Shown: positions 1 to 9,612 of the stretch, one piece after another | Numbering within the stretch: position 1 is the stretch's first letter | Layout: the number at the start of each line of letters is the position of its first letter | NCBI GenBank assembly: GCA_034521715.1 | Contig: JAXHLY010000002.1 | Location: 248,001-312,000, forward strand | DNA length: 64,000 nt | Direction: 5' to 3' | Source of the DNA: Methylohalomonas sp034521715 | GTDB taxonomy: Bacteria; Pseudomonadota; Gammaproteobacteria; Methylohalomonadales; Methylohalomonadaceae | Made by a program: the position numbers and the translations under genes | Notes under the pieces: generated by a model | What the model was told of the DNA's origin: nothing | Database searches by the model: none | What the model saw: only the letters and a program-made list of their open reading frames with translations

Positions 1-153
1 CCGGCACCGGAACAGCCGGCATATTTCAGCGCATTGCGCCAGGATTACCGGCTGCGGCGCGAATTTTCATCGTTAACGCTGGAACTGCGCGGACCGGCCT
101 GCAGGCAGGCAAGGCAATTCCGCCAGCTCGGGTTCCGGGTCGCGTCGGTCTGA
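1..153 (+). CDS. C-terminal fragment of an unidentified protein (5' end outside window)
   Basis: An open frame runs from the first base to a TGA at 151-153 and gives about 50 residues ending in LGFRVASV. The GFRVA-type ending resembles the tail of SUMF1/formylglycine-generating-enzyme-like domains, but the rest of the fragment does not match one convincingly. It lies 37 bases upstream of purN on the same strand. With only the tail visible, and one-base indels common nearby, function cannot be assigned and the frame itself is uncertain. Confidence 0.35.
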   Translation, partial: PAPEQPAYFSALRQDYRLRREFSSLTLELRGPACRQARQFRQLGFRVASV

Positions 154-190
154 GGCAATCACCCGGTATCAATGACACAATAATCAGATA

Positions 191-792
191 ATGACACGAC
201 TCGGCTTCCTGGTTTCCCATCGTGGCACGAACATGCAGGCTGTTGTTGATGCCTGTCAGTCCGGCCGGCTGCCGGCGATCCCCGCCGTGGTCATCAGTAA
301 CAATCACAACGCCGGGGCACTGACCCGGGCGCAGGCCTTCGGTATCCCGGCCTATCACTTGAGCCACAAGGGCTTCAAGGATGCCGAGGCGCTGGACCAG
401 GCGATGGTCAGGACACTCGAGCGGCATCTGGTGGACTGGGTGCTGACCCTGGGTTACATGAAAAAGCTCGGGCCGCAGCTGATCCGGGCCTACCGCAACC
501 GCATTATCAATATCCATCCATCACTGCTGCCGAAATACGGTGGCCGGGGCATGTACGGCCGGCACGTGCACGAGGCGGTTATCGCCGCCGGCGAGGTCGA
601 AACCGGCGTCACCATTCATCTGGTAAACGAGGAGTACGATCAGGGCCCGATACTGGCACAGACGCGGGTACCGGTCCGGCCCGACGATACCGCGGACAGC
701 CTGGCGGCCCGGGTGCTGGAGCCGAGCATGCGTTTTTGGTTGAGACGTTGGGCAAGCTACTCGACGGCAGCCTGAGCTGCCGGACGAGATGA
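191..792 (+). CDS. purN: phosphoribosylglycinamide formyltransferase, frameshifted near its end
   Basis: PurN transfers a formyl group from 10-formyl-THF to GAR, the third step of cytosolic purine synthesis. The N-terminus (GFLVSHRGTNM) is the phosphate-binding loop. The catalytic block NIHPSLLPKYGGRGMYG followed by H and by DQGPI supplies the Asn-His-Asp set. The GGRGMYG form of the active-site loop differs from the PGLHTH form of the E. coli enzyme and is more like that of Bacteroidota and Firmicutes. As read, the frame ends at 775 with an unrelated tail. Inserting one base near 722 restores a normal tail (EHAFLVETLGKLLDGSL) and moves the stop to 790-792. No purM is adjacent, so a formyltransferase paralogue cannot be excluded. 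Confidence 0.85.
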
Positions 793-810
793 CAGTTGTG
801 ATCACATCGG

Positions 811-845
811 TCCGCGAATGAACGCGAATACACGCGAATAAATAA
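811..845 (+). repeat. dispersed intergenic repeat (TCCGCGAATGAAC family)
   Basis: The gap between purN and the DUF4399 gene holds a repeat of degenerate CGCGAAT units. Bases 811-840 match 27 of 30 positions of the reverse complement of 62731-62760. Related copies lie at 62618-62646 (same strand) and about 9761-9780 (inverted). The following bases 851-875 (cctcacgttcgttcggaatg) resemble a second common intergenic repeat type. No gene is visible between 793 and 950. Confidence 0.6.
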
Positions 846-950
846 AGATTCCTCACGTTCGTTCGGAATGACAGTGATTCATCATCCCCGCCTCCGCAGG
901 AATAACGGCAGAGATGCCGGGTTACACCGGCGCCAATCCGACCTGCCATG

Positions 951-1364
951 TTATTCCTCCACCGTAATCGTGATTTTCTCCGACACCACCGGCGGATCAT
1001 GTGGAATGTGGTTATGGTCACCCAGCAGCAGTTGCAGGGTATGCGTGCCCGGCGCCAGATCCACTGTTGTCTGTGTCTGGCCACCGCCGAAATGGCGGTG
1101 CTGTTCATCGCTGGGTACGGGCCGGTCCAGCGGTGGCAGGCCCGTGTCGATCAGCAGGTGATGATGGCCGGTGCCGGTTTTTTCGATACCGGCCGGCGCA
1201 ACCCCCATGTTTTTCAGTCCAAAGCGCACGGTTACCGGGCTGGTAACGGTGGCACCGTCGGCGGGGCTGATAAAGTACACTTCCGCATTTTCCGGGGCCG
1301 GTGTCCGGGCGATTGCCAGCGGACTTGCCAGTAACAGGATCAGGCAGGTTTTCAGATAACGCAT
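951..1364 (-). CDS. secreted DUF4399-family protein
   Basis: This is a small exported protein of 137 residues. The start at 1364 is chosen because AAGGAG sits six bases upstream; an upstream in-frame ATG at 1433 has no such site. The N-terminus (MRYLKTCLILLLASPLAIA) is a signal peptide. The mature part reads as one DUF4399 domain (VYFISPADGATVTSPVTVRF, then TGHHHLLID, then LLLGDHNHIPH). This His-rich periplasmic beta-sandwich family has no established function. The repeated histidines suggest metal binding, which is inference only. It is transcribed away from mlaF, and the two share the 1365-1555 intergenic region. Confidence 0.8.
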   Translation of the reverse strand: MRYLKTCLILLLASPLAIARTPAPENAEVYFISPADGATVTSPVTVRFGLKNMGVAPAGIEKTGTGHHHLLIDTGLPPLDRPVPSDEQHRHFGGGQTQTTVDLAPGTHTLQLLLGDHNHIPHDPPVVSEKITITVEE

Positions 1365-1555
1365 GATGCACTCCTTGGAATGGTTTGCCATGTTGAAATC
1401 CATGATTGAGCAGGTAATGGGGCAACTGAACAATTCAATTATAGAGACTCGTTCTGGCGCCCGGTGTTCGGGGCATGACGGCGCTTTCCGGGTCTCGGTT
1501 GACGCCGCGAGAGAGCTCCCGGAGAATAGCGCTCTTTGTACAGCCTACCCTGCGC

Positions 1556-2395
1556 ATGCTGAATAACAATAACGAGTTGACGGCTACTACTACGCCTCTG
1601 GTCAAGATTCGCGGCCTGACGTTCCATCGTGGTGGCCGCCTGATTTTCGATAATGTCGATATCGATATCCCGTGTGGTGCAATTACCGGCATCATGGGTC
1701 CGAGCGGCTGTGGCAAGACCACCCTGCTGCGGCTCATTGGCGGCCAGCTCAAGCCGGCGGCCGGCACGGTCGAGTTCGACGGCATGGTTATCAACCGCCT
1801 GCGGCGCCCACAATTATTCGAGGTACGCAAGCGTATGGGCATGCTGTTCCAGAGCGGCGCCTTGCTTACCGACATGAATCTTTTCGACAATATCGCCTTC
1901 CCGCTGCGCGAGCATACCGCCCTGCCGGAGTCCATGATTCATGACCTGGTAATCATGAAACTCGAGGCCGTCGGCCTGCGTGGCGCCCGCTACCTGATGC
2001 CGAGCGAGCTTTCCGGCGGCATGGCGCGGCGCGCGGCACTGGCGCGCGCCATTGCACTGGATCCGGAAATGATCATGTATGACGAACCGTTCACCGGCCA
2101 GGATCCGATATCCATGGGCATGTTGATCCGGCTTATCAAGCGCACCAATGACGCACTGGGCCTGACCAGTATCATGGTCTCGCACGACGTTGCCGAGACC
2201 GCTTCCATCGCTGATTACATTTATGTGTTATCCGATGGCAAGGTCGTCGGCCAGGGTACGCCTGATGAAATCCGCGACTCGGATTCCGAGTGGGTGCGCC
2301 AGTTCATGGATGCCAAGCCGGACGGCCCGGTGCCGTTCCACTACCCGGCGCCACCGTATGACGATGAACTGCTCACGGAGCGTGACGGCTCATGA
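1556..2395 (+). CDS. mlaF: Mla phospholipid transport, cytoplasmic ATPase
   Basis: MlaF is the ABC ATPase of the MlaFEDB inner-membrane complex, which moves phospholipids between the inner membrane and MlaC to keep the outer membrane asymmetric. Visible motifs are Walker A GPSGCGKTT, the signature LSGGMARR, Walker B MIMYDEPF with a following GQDP D-loop, and the switch histidine in SHDVAE. The start at 1556 (MLNNNNEL) gives about 279 residues, close to the family norm; the open frame extends 27 codons further upstream without family similarity. The stop overlaps the mlaE start (ATGA at 2392-2395), so the two are probably translationally coupled. Confidence 0.93.
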   Translation: MLNNNNELTATTTPLVKIRGLTFHRGGRLIFDNVDIDIPCGAITGIMGPSGCGKTTLLRLIGGQLKPAAGTVEFDGMVINRLRRPQLFEVRKRMGMLFQSGALLTDMNLFDNIAFPLREHTALPESMIHDLVIMKLEAVGLRGARYLMPSELSGGMARRAALARAIALDPEMIMYDEPFTGQDPISMGMLIRLIKRTNDALGLTSIMVSHDVAETASIADYIYVLSDGKVVGQGTPDEIRDSDSEWVRQFMDAKPDGPVPFHYPAPPYDDELLTERDGS

Positions 2396-3180
2396 TCGGG
2401 GGTTTCGTGGAGTTTCTGCGCTTTCTCGGGCGCTTCGGACTCGGTTTTTTTGAACGTCTCGGCCGTGCACACCTGTTTCTGTTGTCATTACTGGTGTGTC
2501 TGCCCGCCGTCGTCCGGCGCTGGCGCCTGGTTGTGCTGCAGATTTATTCGGTCGGGTTCCTGTCGCTCATCATTATCGTGGTCTCGGGCCTGTTCGTCGG
2601 CATGGTGCTGGGGCTGCAGGGCTACAATACGCTGGTTGACTTCGGTGCCGAGGAATCCCTGGGTGTGCTGGTGGCACTGTCACTGGTGCGGGAACTTGGT
2701 CCGGTGGTCTCGGCACTGCTGTTTGCCGGCCGCGCCGGCTCCGCACTGACGGCGGAAATCGGCCTGATGAAGGCGACCGAACAGCTGTCGGCCATGGAGA
2801 TGATGGCGGTGGACCCGTTCAAGCGCGTTATCGGCCCGCGGTTCATGGCCGGTTTCATTTCTATGCCGCTGTTGGCGGCCATGTTCAGTGCCGTCGGCGT
2901 GATGGGCGGCTATTTTGTCGGTGTCGGCCTGCTCGGTGTCGACGACGGCGCCTTCTGGTCGCAGATGCAATCAGCGGTCGAGCTGCGCGAGGATATCCTC
3001 AACGGCGTCATCAAGAGCATTGTTTTCGGTATTGCGGTCACCTGGATAGCGGTGTTTGAGGGTTATGATACTGTGCCGACTTCCGAGGGTATCAGCCGCG
3101 CAACGACTCGCACGGTGGTGAATTCCAGCCTGGCCATTCTGGGGCTGGATTTCATACTGACCGCGCTGATGTTCAACTGA
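2392..3180 (+). CDS. mlaE: Mla phospholipid transport, permease
   Basis: MlaE is the integral membrane permease of the Mla ABC complex. At 262 residues it has the normal length, with hydrophobic helices around residues 48-70, 90-115, 145-175, 195-220 and at the C-terminus. It includes the family block LVRELGPVVSALLFAGRAGS and the conserved TEQLSAMEMM segment that contacts MlaF. The frame is intact. It starts four bases inside mlaF and is followed by an 80-base gap before mlaD, where a TATAAT hexamer at 3208-3213 lacks a good -35 partner. Confidence 0.95.
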   Translation: MIGGFVEFLRFLGRFGLGFFERLGRAHLFLLSLLVCLPAVVRRWRLVVLQIYSVGFLSLIIIVVSGLFVGMVLGLQGYNTLVDFGAEESLGVLVALSLVRELGPVVSALLFAGRAGSALTAEIGLMKATEQLSAMEMMAVDPFKRVIGPRFMAGFISMPLLAAMFSAVGVMGGYFVGVGLLGVDDGAFWSQMQSAVELREDILNGVIKSIVFGIAVTWIAVFEGYDTVPTSEGISRATTRTVVNSSLAILGLDFILTALMFN

Positions 3181-3260
3181 GAGTGCCGGCCGGTTGGCCG
3201 GTACGGTTATAATGGACGCCACGCTGCGGTATTAGAACCGGTCAGCGGAGAGGATTAGGT

Positions 3261-3737
3261 ATGTTGCAGACAAAAACCATCGAGATCATCGTCGGCATAT
3301 TCGTCCTGCTGGGGCTCGCGGCCCTGCTGATGCTGTCCATGAAGGTCAGCAACCTCAGCACCCTGGGTGATACGGACGGCTACCGGATCGAGGCCGAGTT
3401 CCTTAATATCGGCGGCCTGAAAACCCGGTCACCGGTGAAAATGGCCGGCGTCGTTATCGGCCGGGTGGCCGACATCTACATCGACAGCGACACCTACAAC
3501 GCTGTTGTCGTGATGAATATCAGTAATGATTACAAGAACATACCGCAGGATACCTCGGCCAGTATTCTTACCGCCGGGCTGCTGGGGAGCAATATATCAG
3601 CCTGGGGCCGGGCGGTTCGGAAACCTTCCTTGATGAAGGTGATCGAAATTATGATAACGTCCGACGCCGTCGTCCTGGAGCAGATCATCGGCCAGTTCAT
3701 GTACAACCAGGCCGCCAGTGACGACGAGGAGTGGTAA
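3261..3737 (+). CDS. mlaD: Mla transport, membrane-anchored MCE-domain substrate-binding subunit
   Basis: MlaD forms the periplasmic hexameric lipid-binding ring of the Mla complex. It has an N-terminal membrane anchor (residues 7-28) and one MCE domain (IEAEFLNIGGLKTRSPVKMA onward), and ends with the conserved segment VVLEQIIGQFMYNQA. Length (158 residues) is normal. Two compensating indels garble about 20 residues. A G is missing in the G run at about 3588, and an extra A appears at about 3648. Between them the other frame reads the expected EQYISLGPGGSETFLDEGDR. The protein is therefore probably normal in the organism. Confidence 0.9.
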   Translation: MLQTKTIEIIVGIFVLLGLAALLMLSMKVSNLSTLGDTDGYRIEAEFLNIGGLKTRSPVKMAGVVIGRVADIYIDSDTYNAVVVMNISNDYKNIPQDTSASILTAGLLGSNISAWGRAVRKPSLMKVIEIMITSDAVVLEQIIGQFMYNQAASDDEEW

Positions 3738-3814
3738 CAGGATAACGGCCGCTGTATTTAATATTACCCGATGGATTCGGGATTCCCCGCAAGCTGCACG
3801 CTGAGGTAATGATT

Positions 3815-4449
3815 ATGAGATCCAGATTGGTTTCCTTCCTGCTGATATTGTCCCTGTTGTCGACATCGGCGATGGCTTCCGCGCATCCCGCCCAGGAGGT
3901 TGTCAAGGATACCGCCGACAAGGTGCTGGAACGCCTGAATGCTGATAAAAAGGAGCTACGGGATTCTCCCGAAAAGATTTATGCCCTGGTGCATGAACTG
4001 ATCATTCCGCATTTCGATTTCCGTAGCATGTCCAAATGGGTGCTGGGGAGAAACTGGCGCGGTGCCACCGAGGACCAGCGGCAACAGTTTGCCGAAGAGT
4101 TCCGGACGCTCCTGGTCGTACCTACGCCACGGCCCTGCTCGAATACTCGGATGAGGATATTGTCTACGCGCCGGTCAATGAAAAGCCGGAATCCAACCTG
4201 GTTACGGTCAAGACCGAGGTAAAACAGTCCGGTTCCCAGTCGATCCCCATCAACTACACCATGCATGTTGCCGATGGTGAGTGGAAGGTTGTCGATGTAT
4301 CGGTCAATGGCGCCAGCCTGGTTTCCACCTATCGGGGCTCATTTGCTTCTGAAGTGCGCCGCGGAGGCATGGAAACACTGCTGTCAAAACTGGCCGAACG
4401 CAATGCCAAGTCTAACGCAGCAACAACAGCGAACCTCGATAGCGAATGA
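3815..4449 (+). CDS. mlaC: Mla periplasmic phospholipid shuttle, one frameshift
   Basis: MlaC carries phospholipid across the periplasm between the MlaA-porin complex and MlaD. A signal peptide (residues 1-23, ending TSAMASA) is followed by the Tol-Tol-Ttg2 domain (LIIPHFDFRSMSKWVLG). The frame breaks near 4119: GTC CGT is read as GTCGT with a C missing, and the second half continues one frame away as RTYATALLEYSDED to LAERNAKSNA. The start at 3815 has GAGG eight bases upstream; an in-frame ATG at 3809 is too close to it. The stop overlaps mlaB (ATGA). Confidence 0.88.
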
Positions 4450-4741
4450 GCAGGACGGAATTAATTGCTGCGGACGATACCTGGAAGATTCAGGGTGACC
4501 TGCAGCTAATCAACAGTCCCGGCACTGTTTAGATACTGCCAGGCAGGCGATGCGCGAGCATGTGCCCTCCAGTGTAGACCTGGCGGCGGTCGAGCGGGTT
4601 GAAAGCGTGGGCGTGGCGCTGATGCTTGACTGGATTCGCGCCGCCCGTGCGCAGAACCGGGCGCTGGTATTCCGCAACGTGCCCGAACACATGGCCTCCA
4701 TAGCCGATCTGTGTGGTGTCGGTCATCTCCTGAAACAATAG
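4446..4741 (+). CDS. mlaB: Mla STAS-domain subunit, one frameshift
   Basis: MlaB is the small cytoplasmic STAS protein that binds MlaF and stabilises the transporter. The N-terminal half (MSRTELIAADDTWKIQGDL) stops at a TAG at 4530. Adding one T to the T run just before it restores GTVLDTARQAMREHVPSS and continues to a TAG at 4739-4741. That half carries the STAS core ERVESVGVALMLDWIRAA and a normal C-terminus (CGVGHLLKQ). The reconstructed length is about 98 residues, typical for MlaB. The ATGA overlap with mlaC supports the start. Confidence 0.85.
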
Positions 4742-4852
4742 TACGGCCGGTCATGGCCATTACCATTCCCGTTGTTGCAGTAGCCCCCGTGCTTCGGGTT
4801 GTTGCCGGCGTTGAATGTAACGCAGACTGAAGCCAAACAGCTGAGAATCAGT

Positions 4853-5113
4853 ATGATGAATCCCGATATACTCAGGCGCTTGATCGAACAGGGTATTCCC
4901 GGCTGCCAGGCACATGTCCAGGGTGATGACGGCACGCACTTCGAAGCCGTGATCATCAGTGATGATTTTGCCGGCAAAAGCCGGGTTCAACAGCACCAGA
5001 TGGTTTACCAGGCGCTGGGCGAAAAAATGGGCACTGACATACATGCCCTGTCGATCCAGACATATACTCCCGAACAGTGGGAGAACACGCGTGAATTGCG
5101 CACTTTGAGCTAG
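4853..5113 (+). CDS. ibaG: BolA-family iron-sulfur/acid-stress protein
   Basis: This is a small BolA-like protein of 86 residues with the helix-turn-helix-like BolA fold. It reads HVQGDDGTHFEAVIISDDF, then KSRVQQHQMVYQALGEKMGT, then IHALSIQTYTPEQW. BolA proteins of this subgroup partner with monothiol glutaredoxins around a shared [2Fe-2S] cluster. The gene regularly sits between mlaB and murA in gammaproteobacteria, as here, which favours ibaG over bolA itself. The start is at 4853 or the next codon, 4856. The 111 bases after mlaB hold no other gene. Confidence 0.88.
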   Translation: MMNPDILRRLIEQGIPGCQAHVQGDDGTHFEAVIISDDFAGKSRVQQHQMVYQALGEKMGTDIHALSIQTYTPEQWENTRELRTLS

Positions 5114-5139
5114 AAGCCTACAAGCGAAATCCTCGACAA

Positions 5140-6406
5140 ATGGATCGACTGATAATCAAGGGCGGTGTGCCGTTGCGGGGTGAAATATTCATCTCCGGCG
5201 CAAAAAATGCCGCTCTGCCGATCCTGGCGGCCACGATTCTGTGTGATACACCGGTGACGGTGGGTAACGTGCCACACCTGCACGATATCACCACCACCAT
5301 GGAACTGCTGGGGCAGATGGGTGCCGAGCTGACGGTCGATGAGCGCATGAACATCGAGGTCGACAGCAGCACCATCAAGCATCTGTACGCACCGTATGAA
5401 CTGGTGAAAACCATGCGCGCCTCGATCCTGGTCCTCGGGCCGCTGCTGGCACGTTACGGCAGGGCCGATGTATCGTTGCCTGGCGGCTGTGCGATCGGTT
5501 CGCGGCCGGTGAATCTGCATATCCATGGGCTGGCCGCCATGGGTGCCGATATCCGCGTCGAGGGCGGCTATATCCGTGCTACCGCCAAGCGGCTCGCAGG
5601 GCGTCACGCGCTGACCCTGGACATGGTAACGGTGACCGGCACAGAAAACCTGATGATGGCCGCCTGTCTCGCCGAAGGCCGGACGGTGATCGAAAACGCC
5701 GCGCGCGAACCCGAAGTCGTCGACCTGGCGAACTGCCTGAACGCCATGGGCGCCCGCGTGTCCGGTGCCGGCACCGACCGCATCGAAATCGAGGGTGTCG
5801 AGTCGGCTCGGCGGCGGTACCTACGATATCCTGCCGGACCGCATCGAGACCGGCACCTACCTAGTGGCGGCGGCGATGACCGGCGGCCGGGTGAAACTGA
5901 AGAACACGCGCCCGGCGCTGCTGGATGCCGTCCTCAGCAAGCTGGCCGAGGCCGGCGCCGACATCGATATCGATGGCAGTAACATCACGCTGGACATGCA
6001 TGGTCAGCGGCCCCACGCCAATCGACGTGCACACGTCGCCGTTCCCGGGCTTTCCGACCGATATGCAGGCGCAGTTCACGGCCATGAACTGCGTCGCCGA
6101 TGGTGCCTGGGGACGATTACCGAGTCGGTGTTCGAGAACCGCTTCATGCACATTCACGAGCTGCAGCGCATGGGCGCGGATCTCAAGCTCGAGGGCAATA
6201 CCGCCATCAGCCGCGGTGTCAAAACATTAACCGGTGCGCCGGTGATGGCCACCGATCTGCGCGCCTCCGCCAGCCTGGTGCTGGCCGGCCTGGTGGCCGA
6301 AGGCGAGACCATGGTGGACCGCATCTATCACATCGACCGCGGCTATGAGACCATCGAGGAAAAGCTGGCCCAGCTGGGTGCACGCATACGCCGTGTGCCC
6401 ACCTGA
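5140..6406 (+). CDS. murA: UDP-N-acetylglucosamine 1-carboxyvinyltransferase, three frameshifts
   Basis: MurA commits UDP-GlcNAc to peptidoglycan by transferring enolpyruvate from PEP in the cytoplasm. The N-terminal domain (ISGAKNAALPILAATIL) is intact. The loop carrying the catalytic cysteine reads LPGGCAIGSRPVNLHI, so the cysteine targeted by fosfomycin is present. Three one-base indels break the frame. There is an extra G near 5807, an extra C in the C run near 6012, and a missing base in TGGGGACG near 6111. Joining the frames gives a full-length protein of about 422 residues ending EKLAQLGARIRRVPT. MurA is essential, so these are most likely sequence errors. Confidence 0.9.
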
Positions 6407-6432
6407 TACCCATCCCGGGAATAAAATGCCGG

Positions 6433-6438
6433 TATAAT
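6433..6438 (+). promoter_or_regulatory. candidate -10 box upstream of hisG
   Basis: A perfect TATAAT lies 67 bases before the hisG start in the murA-hisG gap (6407-6504). The hexamer 17 bases upstream (ccatcc) is a poor -35 and there is no extended -10 TG, so promoter function is only tentative. It could give the histidine genes a start independent of murA. Confidence 0.3.
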
Positions 6439-6504
6439 CGGCGCCCCTGGTCGCCAGGCGGCCCGCTCAACACTTAACCCGGTTCAGATCCCGATTCAGC
6501 CGTC

Positions 6505-7143
6505 ATGTCTGAAATGCTGACAATTGCCGTATCCAAGGGCCGCATCTTTGATGAAGCCATGCCGTTGCTCGCCCATGCCGGCATCAGGCCGCTCGAGGAT
6601 CCGGGCAAGTCGCGCCGGCTGGTACTGGAAACGAGCCGGCCCGATGTGCGCCTGCTGGTCATCCGCGCCGCGGATGTGCCGACCTATGTCGAACATGGCG
6701 CGGCGGATGTCGGCATTGCCGGCAAGGATGTACTGCTCGAGCATCCCGGTGACGGCATTTACGAGCCGCTGGATCTCGGCATTGCGCGTTGCCGGCTGAT
6801 GCTCGCCGGTCCGGCGGGCGACAGCCGTGAACTGCACGATCACATGCGTATTGCCACCAAGTATGTGCAGACAACCCGCCGCTATTTCGCCGAACGCGGC
6901 CTGCATGTCGAGATCATCAAGCTGTATGGCTCGATGGAACTGGCGCCGCTGATGGGGCTTGCGGATCGCATCGTCGATCTGGTCGACACCGGCAATACCC
7001 TCAAGGCCAACGGCCTCGAGGCGACCGATCTGATTGCCGAGATCAGTTCGCGCCTCATCGTCAACAAGGCTGCGCTGAAGATGAAATCGGCACGCGTCAA
7101 GCCGTTGGTGACGCAACTGGCGGCTGCCGCCGCACACAACTGA
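6505..7143 (+). CDS. hisG: ATP phosphoribosyltransferase, short form
   Basis: HisG catalyses the first step of histidine synthesis (ATP + PRPP). At 212 residues this is the short form. It starts ILTIAVSKGR-like (MLTIAVSKGRIFDEA), has DVGIAGKDVL, and ends soon after the PRPP-binding segment DLVDTGNTLKANGL. It lacks the C-terminal regulatory domain. Short HisG enzymes need the HisRS-like HisZ subunit for activity and histidine feedback; no hisZ is present in this window. The frame is intact, and hisD begins 27 bases after the stop. Confidence 0.94.
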   Translation: MSEMLTIAVSKGRIFDEAMPLLAHAGIRPLEDPGKSRRLVLETSRPDVRLLVIRAADVPTYVEHGAADVGIAGKDVLLEHPGDGIYEPLDLGIARCRLMLAGPAGDSRELHDHMRIATKYVQTTRRYFAERGLHVEIIKLYGSMELAPLMGLADRIVDLVDTGNTLKANGLEATDLIAEISSRLIVNKAALKMKSARVKPLVTQLAAAAAHN

Positions 7144-7170
7144 CACCGGGTAAATGCGAACTAACGCGTC

Positions 7171-8476
7171 ATGATTAACCGACTTGCCCATACCGACGCG
7201 GATTTCGAGACCCGTCTCGACAGACCATACTGGAACGCAGCGAAGGGACAGATCCGGCGATCGAACAGACCACGCGTGACATTATCGCCGATGTGCGCAG
7301 CCGCGGTGATACGGCGCTGCTGGAATACACCAACCGCTTCGACCGCCGCGATGCCGCTATTGCCGATCTGGAAATACCGCAAGAATCACTGGCCGCGGCG
7401 CTTGCGGGACTGGCGCCGGAACTGCGCGCTGCGCTGGAAGATGCCGCCGCCCGTGTGCACCGCTATCACGAGCACCAGGTGCAGACATCGTGGCGTTACA
7501 TGGATGAAAACGGTGTTGAACTGGGTCAGCAGGTGACGCCGCTGGATCGTGCCGGTGTCTACGTTCCCGGCGGCAAGGCGGCGTATCCCTCGTCGGTGCT
7601 GATGAATGTCATACCCGCGCGCGTGGCCGGCGTTGCGGAAGTCATCATGGTTGTGCCCGCGCCCGCTGGCGAACTGAATCCGCTGGTGTTGGCAGCGGCG
7701 GCGATCGCCGGTGTCGACCGTGCCTTTTCCGTCGGTGGCGCGCAGGCGGTGGCCGCGCTCGCCTACGGTACCGATCTGGTGCCGAAGGTCGACAAGATCG
7801 TCGGCCCCGGCAATGCCTATGTCGCCATGGCCAAACGCCTGGTGTTCGGCGCGGTCGGTATCGACATGATCGCGGGACCCTCCGAGGTTGTAATCGTTGC
7901 CGACGGGCAGGCCGATCCCGACTGGGTGGCAATGGATCTGTTTGCCCAGGCCGAACATGATGAACAGGCCTGCTCGATCCTGATCACCCCCGACAGCGGC
8001 TTTGCCGATCGGGTGGCCGAAAGTATTGAGCGTCTGCTACCGGACATGGAGCGCGCGGATATCATACGCGCGGCGCTGGACAACAATGGTGCGATAGTTA
8101 CGGTCGCGGACCTGGCGGCCGCCGCGGATTTAGTGAACCGTATTGCGCCGGAGCACCTGGAATTGCCGGTGTCCGATCCGGAGGCCCTGCTGAAGGATAT
8201 TCGCCACGCCGGTGCCATTTTCCTCGGCCACTACAGTGCCGAGGCGCTGGGCGATTACTGCGCTGGTCCGAATCACGTCTTGCCGACGTCGCGCACCGCA
8301 CGTTTTCCTCGCCGCTCGGCGTCTATGACTTCCAGAAGCGCTCGTCGCTGATCGGCTGCCGCGCCGAGGGCGCCGCGGTACTGGCGCGCACGGCGTCGGT
8401 ACTGGCGCGGGGCGAGGGTCTGACCGCGCATGCCCGTTCGGCCGAGTACCGGCTCGGTAAAGGTGACGGTCAATGA
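7171..8476 (+). CDS. hisD: histidinol dehydrogenase, two frameshifts
   Basis: HisD oxidises L-histidinol to L-histidine in two NAD-dependent steps using a zinc ion. The centre is intact: KIVGPGNAYVAMAKR, then GPSEVVIVADGQADP, then the EHDEQA zinc and catalytic region and RIAPEHLE. A base is missing near 7222, after which the expected frame reads TILERSEGTDPAIEQ. A T is missing in the T run near 8304, after which SSPLGVYDFQKRSSLIG continues to a TGA at 8474-8476. The reconstructed protein is about 435 residues, normal for the family. Confidence 0.9.
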
Positions 8477-8507
8477 GACCGCGGTTCGCCGGCAATCCGT
8501 CTGCGAA

Positions 8508-9612
8508 ATGAGTCTGGCTGACGGCAAGGATCGCCTGCGGCGCATCATTCGGCCGCAGGTCCTGGCGGCCAGTGCCTACCAGGCCGGCGACCCCGGCAAC
8601 CGCATCAAACTGGATGCCATGGAAAATCCGTACCCGCTGCCGGACAGCCTGCGCCGGGAATTGTCTGAGATTCTGGCTAGCGCACCACTTAACCGTTATC
8701 CCGATCCGTCGGCGCAGGCACTCAAGCAACAGTTGCTCACGACGCTGGGCCTGTCCAGCGGCCAGCCCTTACTGCTGGGTAACGGCTCCGATGAGCTGAT
8801 CCAGCTCATCGCCATGGCCGTGGCCGGCACGGATGTCACGCTCATGGCGCCGGAACCGGGCTTTGCCATGTACCGCCTTATCGCCGCGGCCAGCGGCTGC
8901 CGTTACAGCGGCGTGCCACTGAAGGCGGATGATTTTGCGCTTGATGCTGACGCCATGCTGGCGGCCATCGATCGCGAGCAGCCGGCGGTAATTTTTATTG
9001 CCTGGCCGAACAACCCGACCGGTAACCTGTTCGATCGTGCCAGTGTCGAGAAAATCATAACCGCGGCACCGGGCCTGGTGGTGATGGACGAGGCCTATCA
9101 TGCGTTTGCCGGTGACAGCTTCCTGCCGTCACTGGCTGATTTTGATAACCTGGTCGTGTTGCGAACCCTGTCCAAACTTGGCCTCGCCGGTCTGCGAATC
9201 GGTGTCATGGCGGGGCCCGGTGACTGGATCGAACAGTTCGACAAGCTGCGGCTGCCGTACAACGTCGGGATACTGAACCAGATCACCGCGGCGGGCGTGC
9301 TGGCACATCACGATGTGCTGGATAAGCAAGTGCAGGCGATCCTGGAGGAACGCGAGCGATTGCTGGCGGCGCTAGAGGCCATGCCGGGTATCCGGGTCTG
9401 GCCCAGCGTCACCAATTTCCTGTTGTTGCGGACCGAATCGGTCAGCGCCGATGAGGTGTTCCAGGGCCTGCTGGATCGCGGTGTACTGATCAAGAATCTG
9501 CATGGCAGTCATCCGCTGCTGGAAAACTGCCTGCGGGTGACGGTGGGTATGCCGGAGGAGAATGATTGCGGTGTTCGTGGAACGGCGCCGCTGTGCGGGA
9601 ATGGTCTTGTAA
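8508..9612 (+). CDS. hisC: histidinol-phosphate aminotransferase, frameshift at its end
   Basis: HisC is a PLP aminotransferase converting imidazole acetol-phosphate to histidinol phosphate. Visible motifs are LLGNGSDELIQLI, FIAWPNNPTGN, MDEAYHAFAGD and the PLP lysine in RTLSKLGLAGLRIG. The start at 8508 (MSLADGKDRLRR) lies 31 bases after hisD and gives about 367 residues; the frame is open further upstream into hisD. The last residues as read (from about 9567) are not family-like. The other frame reads FVERRRCAGMVL and stops at 9610-9612, the likely true end. Confidence 0.9.

Noticed and set aside
3181..3260. TATAAT at 3208-3213 as a separate mlaD promoter
   Set aside because: No -35 element lies 16-18 bases upstream, and the mla genes are normally one operon.
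4742..4852. small gene between mlaB and ibaG
   Set aside because: The frame upstream of the ibaG start is open but short, with no similarity and no ribosome-binding site; BolA homology begins only after 4853.
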